From NCBI RefSeq assembly GCF_008087085.1, contig NZ_VIYJ01000003.1:248001-312000 (forward strand): a stretch of 64,000 nucleotides of DNA, given 5' to 3'. The translations under genes were made by a program, and so were the position numbers. The notes under the pieces are model-generated. The model made no database searches, was not told the origin of the DNA, and worked only from the letters and a program-made list of their open reading frames with translations. This document shows, one piece after another, positions 8,787-16,802 of this stretch; position 1 is the first letter of the stretch; each line of letters starts with the position of its first letter. The DNA comes from Nocardioides rubriscoriae (lineage in GTDB: Bacteria > Actinomycetota > Actinomycetes > Propionibacteriales > Nocardioidaceae).

Positions 8787-8813
8787 GACGGAGCTGCCAC
8801 GCGGTTCTCGACA
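8787..8813 (-). promoter_or_regulatory. Candidate ECF42 promoter of the YCII-sigma operon
   Basis: On the minus strand TGTCGA (8813-8808) and CGTC (8790-8787) are separated by 17 bases and lie 53 bases upstream of the YCII start. TGTCGA (-35) with CGA/TC (-10) is the motif reported for ECF42 sigma factors (recalled). The match supports autoregulation. Confidence 0.6.
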
Positions 8814-8843
8814 TCGTCGGCGACAGACCAAAAACCGGCCAGG

Positions 8844-9716
8844 TCAGGGCAGGGCGTAGGTGTCGGGACCGACCTGCGCGACCAGGGCGTCGTCGACGAG
8901 GCCGGCCAGGCAGCGCACGCGCTGCGGCTCGTCGGCCCAGGCGGCCTCGAGCGCGGAGCGGTGCACGGGTCCGTCGCTGTCGCGCAGCACGGCGAGCAAC
9001 CGGCCGCGGCACTGCCGGTCGGTGCCGGCCCAGGCCTGGGCGCGCCGCGGCGGGCCGTCGTACGCCGGGCGCCCGGCCGCCCGCCAGGCGCACTGCTCCG
9101 CGAGCGGGCAGTCGGCGCAGCGAGGGGTCGTGGCGGTGCAGACCAGGGCCCCGAGCTCCATGACCGCGACCGCCCAGGTCGCGGCGGTCGCCTCGTCGTC
9201 GGGCAGCAGCGAGGTCGCGAGCTCGCGCTCGGCGCGGGTCACCGAGGTGCCGGGGAACTCGACCCCCGAGGCCGCGCGGGCCAGCACCCGCCGCACGTTG
9301 GTGTCGAGCACGACGTGGCGGCGGCCGTAGGCGAAGCTCGCCACCGCGGCCGCGGTGTAGTCGCCGACGCCGGGCAGCGCGATCAGCTCGTCGTAGGCGT
9401 CGGGGACCACGCCGCCGTGGCGCTCCACGATCGCCACGGCCGCGCCGTGCAGCCGCAGGGCCCGGCGGGGGTAGCCGAGGCGTCCCCAGGCGCGCACCGC
9501 CTCGCCGGTCGGCTCCGCGGCCAGGTCGGCGGGGGTGGGCCAGCGCTCGAGCCACGCCTCGTGGACGGGCAGGACCCGGGCGACGGGCGTCTGCTGCAGC
9601 ATCAGCTCCGAGACGAGCACCGACCAGGCCGACGCCTCGGGTCGACGCCACGGCAGGTCGCGCTGGTGCTCGGCGTACCAGGTCAGGACGGGCTCGTGGA
9701 GCGACGACTCAGGCAC
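8844..9716 (-). CDS. mutY: A/G-specific adenine glycosylase
   Basis: Removes adenine mispaired with 8-oxoguanine or guanine in base excision repair. The 290-residue product has the catalytic Glu37 (SELMLQQT), the helix-hairpin-helix LPGVGDYTAAAV, catalytic Asp138 (VVLDTNVRR), and a C-X6-C-X2-C-X5-C iron-sulfur cluster loop at Cys193, 200, 203 and 209. The C-terminal 8-oxoG recognition region is short, as in other actinobacterial MutY. The GTG at 9716 was chosen because the sequence before it is not MutY-like and runs into the divergent gene. The promoter region is the 65-bp gap shared with the gene at 9782. Confidence 0.93.
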   Translation of the reverse strand: MPESSLHEPVLTWYAEHQRDLPWRRPEASAWSVLVSELMLQQTPVARVLPVHEAWLERWPTPADLAAEPTGEAVRAWGRLGYPRRALRLHGAAVAIVERHGGVVPDAYDELIALPGVGDYTAAAVASFAYGRRHVVLDTNVRRVLARAASGVEFPGTSVTRAERELATSLLPDDEATAATWAVAVMELGALVCTATTPRCADCPLAEQCAWRAAGRPAYDGPPRRAQAWAGTDRQCRGRLLAVLRDSDGPVHRSALEAAWADEPQRVRCLAGLVDDALVAQVGPDTYALP

Positions 9717-9781
9717 CTGATGATTGTCCCTGCGGTGTGGCACCGCCGTCAGCGGCGGGTGGCTGGTTAGCGTCTGGTGCC

Positions 9782-10594
9782 ATGTCGACCCGCCGGCCCC
9801 CGCGGCCTCCCGCGCGCGCGCCACTGCCGCGCGGGGTCTACCGACGGCGTCGGGCGATGGTGGGGCTCACCGCCGTGCTCCTGGTCGTGGCCACCGTCGA
9901 CCTGGTCAATGGCGACGACGCCGCCCCCCGCACCGACACCGCCCAGCAGGTCGCCGGCATTCCGCAGGCCGCCCCGGGCGACGAGGTCGTCGTCGGTCCT
10001 CGCCCGAGCGGCCCCCGGGGCAAGAAGGGCCGCAAGGAGGGTGCGAAGAGCGGTCAGGCGCCGCTGGTGCCGACCTACACGCCCCCGCCCCCGCCCCCAC
10101 CGGCCGAGCCCGACGGCCCCTGCGACGACGCCGACGTCGCCATGACGCCGGTGATGGGCCCGGCTGTGGCCGGCCGGCCGGTGCTGGTCACCCTCGAGCT
10201 GCGCACCCGCGAGGCCGAGGCCTGCACGTGGACCGTCAACAGCTCCAGCCTGGCCTACAAGATCACCGCCGACGGCGACGACGTCTGGTCGAGCAGCCAC
10301 TGCCCGCGCCAGGTGCCCGACGACGTGGTCGTCGTACGCCGCGACCTCACCACCACCTACCGGCTCGCCTGGAGTGGCCGCCGGTCGAGCCGCGACTGCC
10401 CGGTGTCGATGGGCTACGCCGCCCCCGGCGACTACGCCGTCCAGGCGGCCGCCATCGGGGGCGAGCCCTCGGCGGTGGTGCCGTTCACGCTCACCGACCC
10501 GGCCGACGTCGAGCCCGCGGGGCCGGTGGGTCCGCCGGTGCCGGAGGCGACGGGCGGCAAGAAGGACAAGAAGAAAGACAGGGCGACGGGCTAG
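9782..10594 (+). CDS. Hypothetical membrane-anchored, Pro/Lys-rich secreted protein
   Basis: I do not recognise a family. The 270-residue product has a basic N-terminus (residues 1-24), one hydrophobic segment (about 26-42, MVGLTAVLLVVATVDLV) that should act as an uncleaved anchor, a Lys/Gly- and Pro-rich linker with a PPPPPPP run, and a globular domain (about 115-240) with four Cys that could form two disulfides. The tail is Lys-rich (KKDKKKDR). It is likely an extracytoplasmic envelope protein. It is divergent from mutY and convergent with disA, a position often held by a similar protein in related genomes (inference). Confidence 0.75.
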   Translation: MSTRRPPRPPARAPLPRGVYRRRRAMVGLTAVLLVVATVDLVNGDDAAPRTDTAQQVAGIPQAAPGDEVVVGPRPSGPRGKKGRKEGAKSGQAPLVPTYTPPPPPPPAEPDGPCDDADVAMTPVMGPAVAGRPVLVTLELRTREAEACTWTVNSSSLAYKITADGDDVWSSSHCPRQVPDDVVVVRRDLTTTYRLAWSGRRSSRDCPVSMGYAAPGDYAVQAAAIGGEPSAVVPFTLTDPADVEPAGPVGPPVPEATGGKKDKKKDRATG

Positions 10595-10732
10595 GACACA
10601 CCTGGACCGCGGCCCGGATCCGTTGACCTCACCAGGTCTCGAGGCCGGTTCGCGACCTCGTTCCTCGGTCGGCGACCCGGACGCTCGACCACCCTCGAGG
10701 GCGGCACGCAGTCCGTCGTCGTGCGTCCGTCC

Positions 10733-11815
10733 TCAGACGTAGCGCTCGAGGATCGTCGACTCGGCCAGGCGGGAGAGCCCCTCGCGCACGCTGCGAGCAC
10801 GCAGCTCGCCGACGCCGTCGACGATCTGGAGGTCGTCGATGCCGGCCGAGAGCAGCTTCTGCAGGGTGCCGAAGTGCTCGACGAGGCGGTCGACGACCGG
10901 TGCAGGCAGCCGCGGCACCTTGGCCAGCAGGCGGTAGCCGCGCGGCGCGACCGCACCGTCGAGGTGCTCGGCGGTGCCGAGGCCGAGCACACGGGCGGCC
11001 GAGGCCGGGTCGACGAGCTCGGTGGCCGAGAGAGCCTCGAGGCGACCGAGGAGCACCTCGGGGCTCTTGGTGCGGCGCCCGCCGGGGACGTAGTCGCGGA
11101 TGACGAGCTCGCGCTCGGCGTCGACGCCGGTGATGAGCTCCTCGAGCTGCAGCGACAGCAGTCGCCCGTCGCTGCCGAGCTCGAGCACGTAGTCCTCGAT
11201 CTCGCGGGCGATCCGGGTGACCATCTCGAGGCGCTGGGCGACGACGGCGACGTCGCGGACGGTGACGAGGTCCTCGATCTCGAGGGCCGACAGGGTGCTG
11301 GAGACCTCGTCGAGGCGCATCTTGTAGCGCTCGAGGGTGGCCAGGGCCTGGTTGGCGCGCGACAGGATCTTGCCGGAGTCCTCGAGCACGTGGCGGGTCG
11401 CGCCGACGTAGGCAGCGATGATCTGCATCGACTGCGACACCGAGATCACCGGGAAGCCGGTCTGCTTGGCGACCCGGTCGGCCGTGCGGTGCCGGGTGCC
11501 GGTCTCCTCCGACGGGATCGTGTGGTCGGGCATCAGGTGGACCGCGGCCCGGATGATCCGGGTGAGGTCCTTGTCGACGATGATGCCGCCGTCCATCTTG
11601 GCCAGCTCGCGCAGGCCAGTGGCGGTGAAGGGCACGTCGAGGGCGAAGCCCCCGGTCGAGATGGACTCGACGGTCTTGTCGTGGCCGATGACGATCAGGG
11701 CACCGGTGCGGCCGCGCAGGATGCGCTCGAGGCCGTCGCGCAGGGCCGTGCCGGGGGCGGTCTGGGCGAGGGTCGCGCGCAGCTGCTCCTGCTCCTCGGT
11801 GCGGCCGTCGCTCAT
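10733..11815 (-). CDS. disA: DNA integrity scanning diadenylate cyclase DisA
   Basis: Makes c-di-AMP from two ATP and scans DNA for branched structures. The 360-residue product has the N-terminal DAC domain with D75-G76-G77, where the canonical motif is DGA, and the catalytic RHR at residues 108-110 (GTRHRTADRVA). A helical middle domain (RANQALATLERYKMRLDEV) and a C-terminal helix-hairpin-helix DNA-binding domain (IDDLQIVDGVGELRARSVREGLSRLAES) follow. It is transcribed with radA, 10 bases upstream; RadA is known to bind and inhibit DisA in other bacteria. The A-to-G change at residue 77 is noted as a finding. Confidence 0.95.
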   Translation of the reverse strand: MSDGRTEEQEQLRATLAQTAPGTALRDGLERILRGRTGALIVIGHDKTVESISTGGFALDVPFTATGLRELAKMDGGIIVDKDLTRIIRAAVHLMPDHTIPSEETGTRHRTADRVAKQTGFPVISVSQSMQIIAAYVGATRHVLEDSGKILSRANQALATLERYKMRLDEVSSTLSALEIEDLVTVRDVAVVAQRLEMVTRIAREIEDYVLELGSDGRLLSLQLEELITGVDAERELVIRDYVPGGRRTKSPEVLLGRLEALSATELVDPASAARVLGLGTAEHLDGAVAPRGYRLLAKVPRLPAPVVDRLVEHFGTLQKLLSAGIDDLQIVDGVGELRARSVREGLSRLAESTILERYV

Positions 11816-11825
11816 GGTCGGAACC

Positions 11826-13268
11826 TTATCTGTCGTCCACCACCTCCAAGGCGTGCTTGGTGCGTGAGTCGAGATGGAGCAGGTGCAGCGCGGAGCGGAC
11901 GTCGCGCACCTCGACGACCCGCAACCCGTCGACCACGCGGTCGCTGCGGGTCGACCGGGGGCCGGTCGGCTCGTCGCGGCCGGCCGCGGCGGCCGGCACC
12001 ACCGCCATCTTGAAGCCGAGCCGGGCGGCCTCGGCCAGGCGCTGCGGGAGGTCGCGCACCCGCCGCAGCTCGCCGGCCAGCCCGATCTCGCCCATCGCCA
12101 CGACCCCGACCGGGGGCGGGGTGACGAAGGTGGCCGACGCGATGGCGACCGCGACGGCCAGGTCGCTGGCCGGCTCGGAGAGCCGGGCGCCACCGACGGT
12201 CGAGGCGAAGACGTCGTGGGCGTGCAGCCGGATGCCGCAGTGCTGCTGCAGGACGGCCAGCACCATCGCGATGCGCGAGCTGTCGAGCCCCGAGACCGTG
12301 CGGCGCGGACGCTCGAGCGGGGAGGGCGTCACCAGGGCCTGCACCTCGGCCAGCAGCGGACGCCGGCCCTCCATCGTCACCGCGACGCAGGTGCCGGCGA
12401 CGCGACCGTGCAGGTGCTCGACGAACAGGCCGGTCGGGTCGGCCACGGCCGTGATGCCGTCGGCGGCCAGGTCGAAGCAGCCGACCTCGTCGACGGGACC
12501 GAAGCGGTTCTTGACCGCGCGCACCATGCGGAAGCGGCTGTTGCGGTCGCCCTCGAAGTAGAGGACGACGTCGACGAGGTGCTCCAGGACCCGCGGGCCG
12601 GCGATGCCGCCGTCCTTGGTGACGTGGCCGACCAGGACCGTGGCCAGGTCGCGGGTCTTGGCGACGCGCACCAGCGCGGCCGAGACCTCCTTGACCTGGG
12701 TGACCCCGCCCGGAACGCCCTCGACGCCGGCCACGCCGATGGTCTGCACCGAGTCGACGACCAGCAGGTCGGGCCGCACCTGCTCGATGTGGGTGAGGAT
12801 GGCGCCGAGGTCGGTCTCGGCGGCGAGGTAGAGCTCGTCGTGGACCCCGCCGGTGCGGTCGGCGCGCAGCCGCACCTGGCTGGCCGACTCCTCGCCGGTC
12901 ACGTAGAGCACCCGGCGCCCCGACCGGGCCGTCTGCGCGGCCACCTCGAGCAGCAACGTGCTCTTGCCGACCCCGGGCTCGCCCGCGAGCAGGATCGCCG
13001 CGCCGGGCACCAGCCCGCCGCCGAGCACGCGGTCGAGCTCAGCGACCCCGGTGCCGCGGAAGGCGGCCTCGTTGACCGCGACCTGCCCGATCGGCACCGC
13101 GGCGGTCGTCACGGGCCCGGCGCTGGTGCGCAGCGTCGGCGCGCTGCCCTCGGCCACCGAGCCCCAGGCCTGGCACTCACCGCAGCGGCCCACCCACTTG
13201 CCGGTCTCCCAGCCGCACTCGGCGCAGCGGTACTGCGGGCGCGGGGGTCGTGCGGTCGTCTTCGCCAT
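11826..13268 (-). CDS. radA: DNA repair protein RadA
   Basis: A RecA-like branch-migration ATPase of 480 residues. It starts with a zinc finger (CAECGWETGKWVGRCGEC), then Walker A GEPGVGKST, Walker B LLVVDSVQT, the family-specific KNRFG motif (VKNRFGPVDEVG), and a C-terminal Lon-protease-like domain (EGRRPLLAEVQALV to GEIGLAGELRRV). The ATG at 13268 gives the canonical start just before the zinc finger. The longer frame runs into the divergent LacI gene. It forms a two-gene operon with disA. Confidence 0.95.
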   Translation of the reverse strand: MAKTTARPPRPQYRCAECGWETGKWVGRCGECQAWGSVAEGSAPTLRTSAGPVTTAAVPIGQVAVNEAAFRGTGVAELDRVLGGGLVPGAAILLAGEPGVGKSTLLLEVAAQTARSGRRVLYVTGEESASQVRLRADRTGGVHDELYLAAETDLGAILTHIEQVRPDLLVVDSVQTIGVAGVEGVPGGVTQVKEVSAALVRVAKTRDLATVLVGHVTKDGGIAGPRVLEHLVDVVLYFEGDRNSRFRMVRAVKNRFGPVDEVGCFDLAADGITAVADPTGLFVEHLHGRVAGTCVAVTMEGRRPLLAEVQALVTPSPLERPRRTVSGLDSSRIAMVLAVLQQHCGIRLHAHDVFASTVGGARLSEPASDLAVAVAIASATFVTPPPVGVVAMGEIGLAGELRRVRDLPQRLAEAARLGFKMAVVPAAAAGRDEPTGPRSTRSDRVVDGLRVVEVRDVRSALHLLHLDSRTKHALEVVDDR

Positions 13269-13360
13269 GGACCGCACGCTAGACGCGGGCACCGACAGTG
13301 ACGACGCAGACACCCCCACGAAGGAGGCCGCCGCCCGCGGCGTACCGATACGATCGGGTT

Positions 13361-13372
13361 TGGATCGATCCA
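13361..13372 (+). promoter_or_regulatory. 12-bp palindrome, candidate LacI-family operator
   Basis: TGGATCGATCCA is a perfect palindrome with the central CG typical of LacI/GalR operators. It lies 17 bp upstream of the LacI-type regulator start and in the divergent radA-LacI gap, so autoregulation is likely. Confidence 0.5.
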
Positions 13373-13389
13373 GAAGGGGCCTGTCACAC

Positions 13390-14430
13390 GTGGAACGCAC
13401 CACCCGCACCCCCTCGCGCCACCCCGCCGTCGCGCCGACCCTCGCCGACGTCGCCGAGCGCGCCGGGGTGTCGCGCCAGACGGTCTCCAACGCCGTCAAC
13501 AACCCCGACCTGCTGCGCGGCGACACCCTCGCCCGCGTGCAGGCGGCGATCGTCGAGCTCGGCTACGTGCCCAACCGCGCCGCCCGCAACCTGCGCACCC
13601 GCGCCTCGCACCTGATCGGCCTGCGGATGAGTCCGGTCCAGGAGGGCACCGCCAACGCCGCGATGGACCGGTTCGTGCACTCCCTGGTCTGGACCTCGCG
13701 CGAGGCCGGCTACCACGTGCTGCTGTTCTCCGGCGAGGGTCCCGACCCCCTCGAGGGCTACGACGACCTGTTGCGCTCGACCGCGGTCGACGCGTTCGTC
13801 GTCACCGACACCTACCTCGGCAACCCGCAGGCCACCTGGCTGCGCGAGCGCCGCGCCCCCTTCGTCGCCTTCGGTCGTCCCTGGGGCGACGACGACGCCA
13901 AGCACCCGTGGGTCGACGTCGACGGTGCCGCCGGCACGGAGCAGGCCACGACCCACCTGCTCGACCGCGGCCACACCCGGATCGCCTGGATCGGCTGGCG
14001 CAAGGACTCCTTCATCGGCGAGGACCGCCGCGCCGGCTGGTCGCGCGCGCTGCGCGAGCGCGGCCACTCGACCACCGGCCTGGCCTCGCGGGTCGAGGAC
14101 ACCGTGTGGAGCGGGCGCGAGGCCAGCGCCGTGCTGCTCGACGAGGCGAACCCGTCGGCGTTCGTCTGCGCCTCCGACACCCTGGCCATGGGTGTGCTCC
14201 ACACCTTGGCCGAGCGCGGGCTGCACCCCGGGCGCGACATCGCCGTCGTCGGCTTCGACGACTCCCAGGTCGCCCAGGTCGTCCACCCCGGCCTGACGTC
14301 GGTGCGCCAGCCGCTCGAGGAGGTCGCCATCGCCGTGGTGCGCTCGCTCGAGGACCTGCTGGCCACGCCGTCGTACGTCGGTGAGGGGCTGCTGCTCACC
14401 CCGACGCTAACGGTGCGCGGCAGCAGCTGA
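13390..14430 (+). CDS. LacI-family transcriptional regulator
   Basis: A 346-residue regulator with an N-terminal LacI helix-turn-helix (TLADVAERAGVSRQTVSNAVNNP), the hinge helix region (NRAARNLRTRAS) and a periplasmic-binding-like effector domain ending in the typical GFDDSQVAQVVHPGLTSVRQP. The ligand is probably a sugar or nucleoside. No sugar transporter or hydrolase lies beside it, so it is an orphan here. The start is a GTG preceded by AGAAGGGG. It is divergent from radA. Confidence 0.9.
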   Translation: MERTTRTPSRHPAVAPTLADVAERAGVSRQTVSNAVNNPDLLRGDTLARVQAAIVELGYVPNRAARNLRTRASHLIGLRMSPVQEGTANAAMDRFVHSLVWTSREAGYHVLLFSGEGPDPLEGYDDLLRSTAVDAFVVTDTYLGNPQATWLRERRAPFVAFGRPWGDDDAKHPWVDVDGAAGTEQATTHLLDRGHTRIAWIGWRKDSFIGEDRRAGWSRALRERGHSTTGLASRVEDTVWSGREASAVLLDEANPSAFVCASDTLAMGVLHTLAERGLHPGRDIAVVGFDDSQVAQVVHPGLTSVRQPLEEVAIAVVRSLEDLLATPSYVGEGLLLTPTLTVRGSS

Positions 14431-14571
14431 CGTCGGCGGAGCGGGCCTCGCTGGGGGGTCGCTCCCACGGGCCGAACCGCCTGGACATGGCGAGAGTCGG
14501 GCGCACCCTAGACAGCCGTGTTCCAATCGACGCATGGTACGGACCACGCTTCGAGGACGCCATCAGGCACG

Positions 14572-15003
14572 ATGACGTCTTCGCTTGCGCTCTTGGCCTG
14601 CATCGTTCTGCTCGGCGCGGGCTGTTCGGACTCTGTCGATGACACCCCGTCCGCCCCCGCGCAGCCCAGCGAAGTACCGGAGGAGTGCTTTGTCCGGCTC
14701 ACACAAGGCGACACCTCGGTTCAGGTCTCGCTCGCTGGTCCAGCTAGCCCCATCGCGATGACGAAAGGAGCACCAGTCGTCGTTACCTCCGAGGGACCCT
14801 GTCCCATGGACCTAGAGGTCAGGCCTGGAACCGGCACCACGTCCAACGTCCGCACCGGGCAGCCAACCGGGCTGACATTCAACTGGGGCCGCGACGATTC
14901 GCTACTCGTCCTGACGCATCAGCCGTGCCGCGAATCCACGAACGGCAGCATCTGCCTTGGTCCCCAAGACCTCATTGCGTACCCGGTGAACTTCACGTCC
15001 TAG
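14572..15003 (+). CDS. Putative lipoprotein of unknown function
   Basis: A 143-residue protein with a short lipoprotein signal peptide (hydrophobic LALLACIVLL then lipobox LGAGC, Cys at about residue 17). The mature part is a small Ser/Thr/Pro-rich domain with further Cys residues (EECFVRL, GPCPMD, HQPCRE, GSICLG) that could form two disulfides. No family is recognised. Its codons use A or T in third position far more often than the neighbours, so it may be of foreign origin or fast evolving. Upstream in-frame GTG 14518 would bury the signal peptide and is rejected. Confidence 0.65.
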   Translation: MTSSLALLACIVLLGAGCSDSVDDTPSAPAQPSEVPEECFVRLTQGDTSVQVSLAGPASPIAMTKGAPVVVTSEGPCPMDLEVRPGTGTTSNVRTGQPTGLTFNWGRDDSLLVLTHQPCRESTNGSICLGPQDLIAYPVNFTS

Positions 15004-15337
15004 TCAACCGCCCGACTTTGCCGCCCACCGGGCTCCGCCCGACTCTGTCGCCTCGAGTGCGGTGGGCGGCAGCGGTGCGTCAGCCACCTTTGCGGCGACA
15101 ACAGCCCCCGGAAAGGTGGCTGGCTCACCGCCGCGGTGTCGAGCCGTGCCACCTGGCCCTCGAGCGGTGTGTGAGCCACCTTCCGCACCCGTCTTGGCAT
15201 GGAAAGGGTGGCTCACTCACCGCCCGCACCTGCCTCCCAGCGATCCACCCGACTCGGCCGACCAGCGGGCTCCGCCTGGCTCTGCCGCGTGTCGTGCGGT
15301 CGTGCCGAGGCGCGGTCTGGCGCGAGTGCACACCCCC
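15004..15337. other. Gene-free region rich in degenerate repeats
   Basis: This 334-bp interval between the lipoprotein gene and the convergent methyltransferase gene has no convincing coding frame on either strand. It holds two diverged copies of a hairpin element (listed separately). They are flanked by a related segment seen twice, CGGGCTCCGCC-(C/T)G near 15029 and 15266, each followed by CTCTG-(T/C)-CG. It looks like a landing site for small palindromic repeats. Confidence 0.6.
15077..15223. repeat. Two diverged copies of a ~55-bp hairpin repeat
   Basis: Copy 1 has the stem CAGCCACCTTT (15081-15091) with AAAGGTGGCTG (15112-15122). Copy 2 has GTGAGCCACC (15171-15180) with GGTGGCTCAC (15207-15216), extended by TTCC/GGAA. 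Both copies share the AGCCACCTT core, an unpaired GC-rich loop and the 3' sequence CTCACCGCC, so they are copies of one element in the same orientation about 90 bp apart. Confidence 0.6.
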
Positions 15338-16048
15338 TCAGAAGGTCCGCGACCACACGTTGACCGCGTAGTCGACCTCGAGCCCGTCGTGGTGGCGGAT
15401 GATCTCCTCGGCGACCGACGGCTTGAACTCGATGCGCACCACCGCCTCGAGGTCGACGCGTGTCTCGAAGCGCCACCCCATGTCGACCGAGGTGCGCGTC
15501 CAGCCGCGGGTCGCCCAGAAGCGCTCGATCTCGGCCGGTGGGGGCAGGTGCGGGTAGCCGCGCCGGAACCACGCGCCGAACGTCGATCGCGAGCCGTCGT
15601 TGTCGACGACCAGGGCGGTGCCGCCGCGCCGGACCACCCGGTCGAGCTCGGCCAGGCCGGGCTCGCAGCCGGGCCCGAAGAAGTAGGCCCAACGCACGTG
15701 GACGACGTCGACCGACGCGTCGGGCAGGGGCACGTCCTGCGCGGTGCCCGGCAGCAGCGTGACGTTGCCCAGCCCCGCCGTACGACGTCGCGCGAGCGCG
15801 AGCAGGTCGGGGTGCGGCTCGACGCCCACGACGGACGCCGCACGCTCGGCGAAGAGCGGCAGGTGGAAGCCGGTGCCGCAGCCCAGGTCGAGCAGGGTGC
15901 GCCCCGACCAGCCGTCAGGACCGGCGAGCGACTCGAGCGTCGACCACAGCCGCCCGTCGGGGTCGACGGCACGGTTCTCGACCTCGTAGGTCGCGGTGTG
16001 CTTCCAGATGTTGGGGCTGGGAACCGCCCCGGTCAGGGGCTTGCTCAC
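15338..16048 (-). CDS. Class I SAM-dependent methyltransferase
   Basis: A 236-residue methyltransferase of the UbiE/Methyltransf_11 type. Motif I is LLDLGCGTGFHLPLF (about residues 51-66); the acidic end of strand 2 is VVGVEPH, and motif IV is DVVHVRW. The substrate cannot be told. It is 7 bases downstream of the glyoxalase-like gene and almost certainly cotranscribed with it. The start is a GTG. Confidence 0.85.
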   Translation of the reverse strand: MSKPLTGAVPSPNIWKHTATYEVENRAVDPDGRLWSTLESLAGPDGWSGRTLLDLGCGTGFHLPLFAERAASVVGVEPHPDLLALARRRTAGLGNVTLLPGTAQDVPLPDASVDVVHVRWAYFFGPGCEPGLAELDRVVRRGGTALVVDNDGSRSTFGAWFRRGYPHLPPPAEIERFWATRGWTRTSVDMGWRFETRVDLEAVVRIEFKPSVAEEIIRHHDGLEVDYAVNVWSRTF

Positions 16049-16055
16049 CGGTCGG

Positions 16056-16694
16056 TCAGATCCGGACCAGACCGCCGGGCGTCATGACCTGGGCGGCGAG
16101 GATGCCGGGGGTGCCGTGGGGGGCGACCCACTCGACCTTGACGTCCTCCAGCGGCGCCTCGACGGACTCGCCGAGCCACTCAGAGACGCGCTGGGGGTCG
16201 CCGGCGATCTCCAGGCAGGCCAGGGAGAACGTCGCGTCGGAGCCCGCCGACGGGTGCAGCTCGGCCGGGCTGTCCCACTGGATGAAGAAGGGCAGCTGCG
16301 GGTCGGAGAGCAGGCCGTGGACGCCGATCTGCTTCCACTTCAGCTCGGTGCCGTCGGGACGGTGCCGGCTGCCGGCGACCGCCGCGCGGCCGAGCCGCTG
16401 CTCGACGACGCTGATGTCGTCGACCGCGACGACCCACCCCAGCCAGCCACCGCCGGCGGCCGAGCGGGCCTTGACGGCCTGCCCGAACGGGGCCTTGTCG
16501 GAGGCGGGGTGGTCGAGGGCCTCGACCACCTCGAGGTAGGTGTTGTCGGCCAGCGGCAGGATCCGGTTGCGGGTGCCGAATCGCGGGTGGACGCCACCGT
16601 CGACGAAGTGGCGCCCGAGCAGGTGACCGATGCGCTGGGCCGTGGCCTCCAGGCCATCGGGTCCGGCAGCGTACGAGAGGTGGTCGAGGCGCAT
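16056..16694 (-). CDS. Glyoxalase-like (VOC) domain protein
   Basis: A 212-residue protein that starts MRLDHLSYAAG and contains two VOC-type halves (HPRFGTRNRILPLADNTYLEVVEAL, then PFFIQWDSPAELHP). This matches the Glyoxalase_3-like family. The metal-site residues His5 and the Glu of YLEVVE are in place. The reaction is unknown. It heads a two-gene unit with the methyltransferase. An inverted repeat abuts its start codon and a 14-bp palindrome lies further upstream, so it is probably regulated. Confidence 0.82.
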   Translation of the reverse strand: MRLDHLSYAAGPDGLEATAQRIGHLLGRHFVDGGVHPRFGTRNRILPLADNTYLEVVEALDHPASDKAPFGQAVKARSAAGGGWLGWVVAVDDISVVEQRLGRAAVAGSRHRPDGTELKWKQIGVHGLLSDPQLPFFIQWDSPAELHPSAGSDATFSLACLEIAGDPQRVSEWLGESVEAPLEDVKVEWVAPHGTPGILAAQVMTPGGLVRI

Positions 16695-16760
16695 ACCGGC
16701 AATTGTGAGTAGTGCCGGTTCGGCCCGGTACGCCGGGGGGTCGGTGTCTTGACGTCAAGA
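16695..16760 (-). promoter_or_regulatory. Palindromes upstream of the glyoxalase-like gene
   Basis: ACCGGCA (16695-16701) and TGCCGGT (16713-16719) form an inverted repeat directly before the start codon. TCTTGACGTCAAGA (16747-16760) is a perfect 14-bp palindrome at promoter distance. Either could be a repressor operator; the bound protein is unknown. Confidence 0.45.
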
Positions 16761-16802
16761 GGTCCGATCAGGCGTTGCCACGGCCACGCCTGTGGGGGTG
16801 TG

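Noticed and set aside
10595..10732. A repeat or small RNA between the hypothetical gene and disA
   Set aside because: Some segments resemble the GGTCGAGG-type repeat ends, but no complete unit or stable hairpin could be made out.
15062..15337. Coding sequence continuing through the repeat region on the plus strand
   Set aside because: The frame has no start signal and translates to Arg/Pro/Ala-rich sequence; hairpin repeats explain the conservation of short segments.
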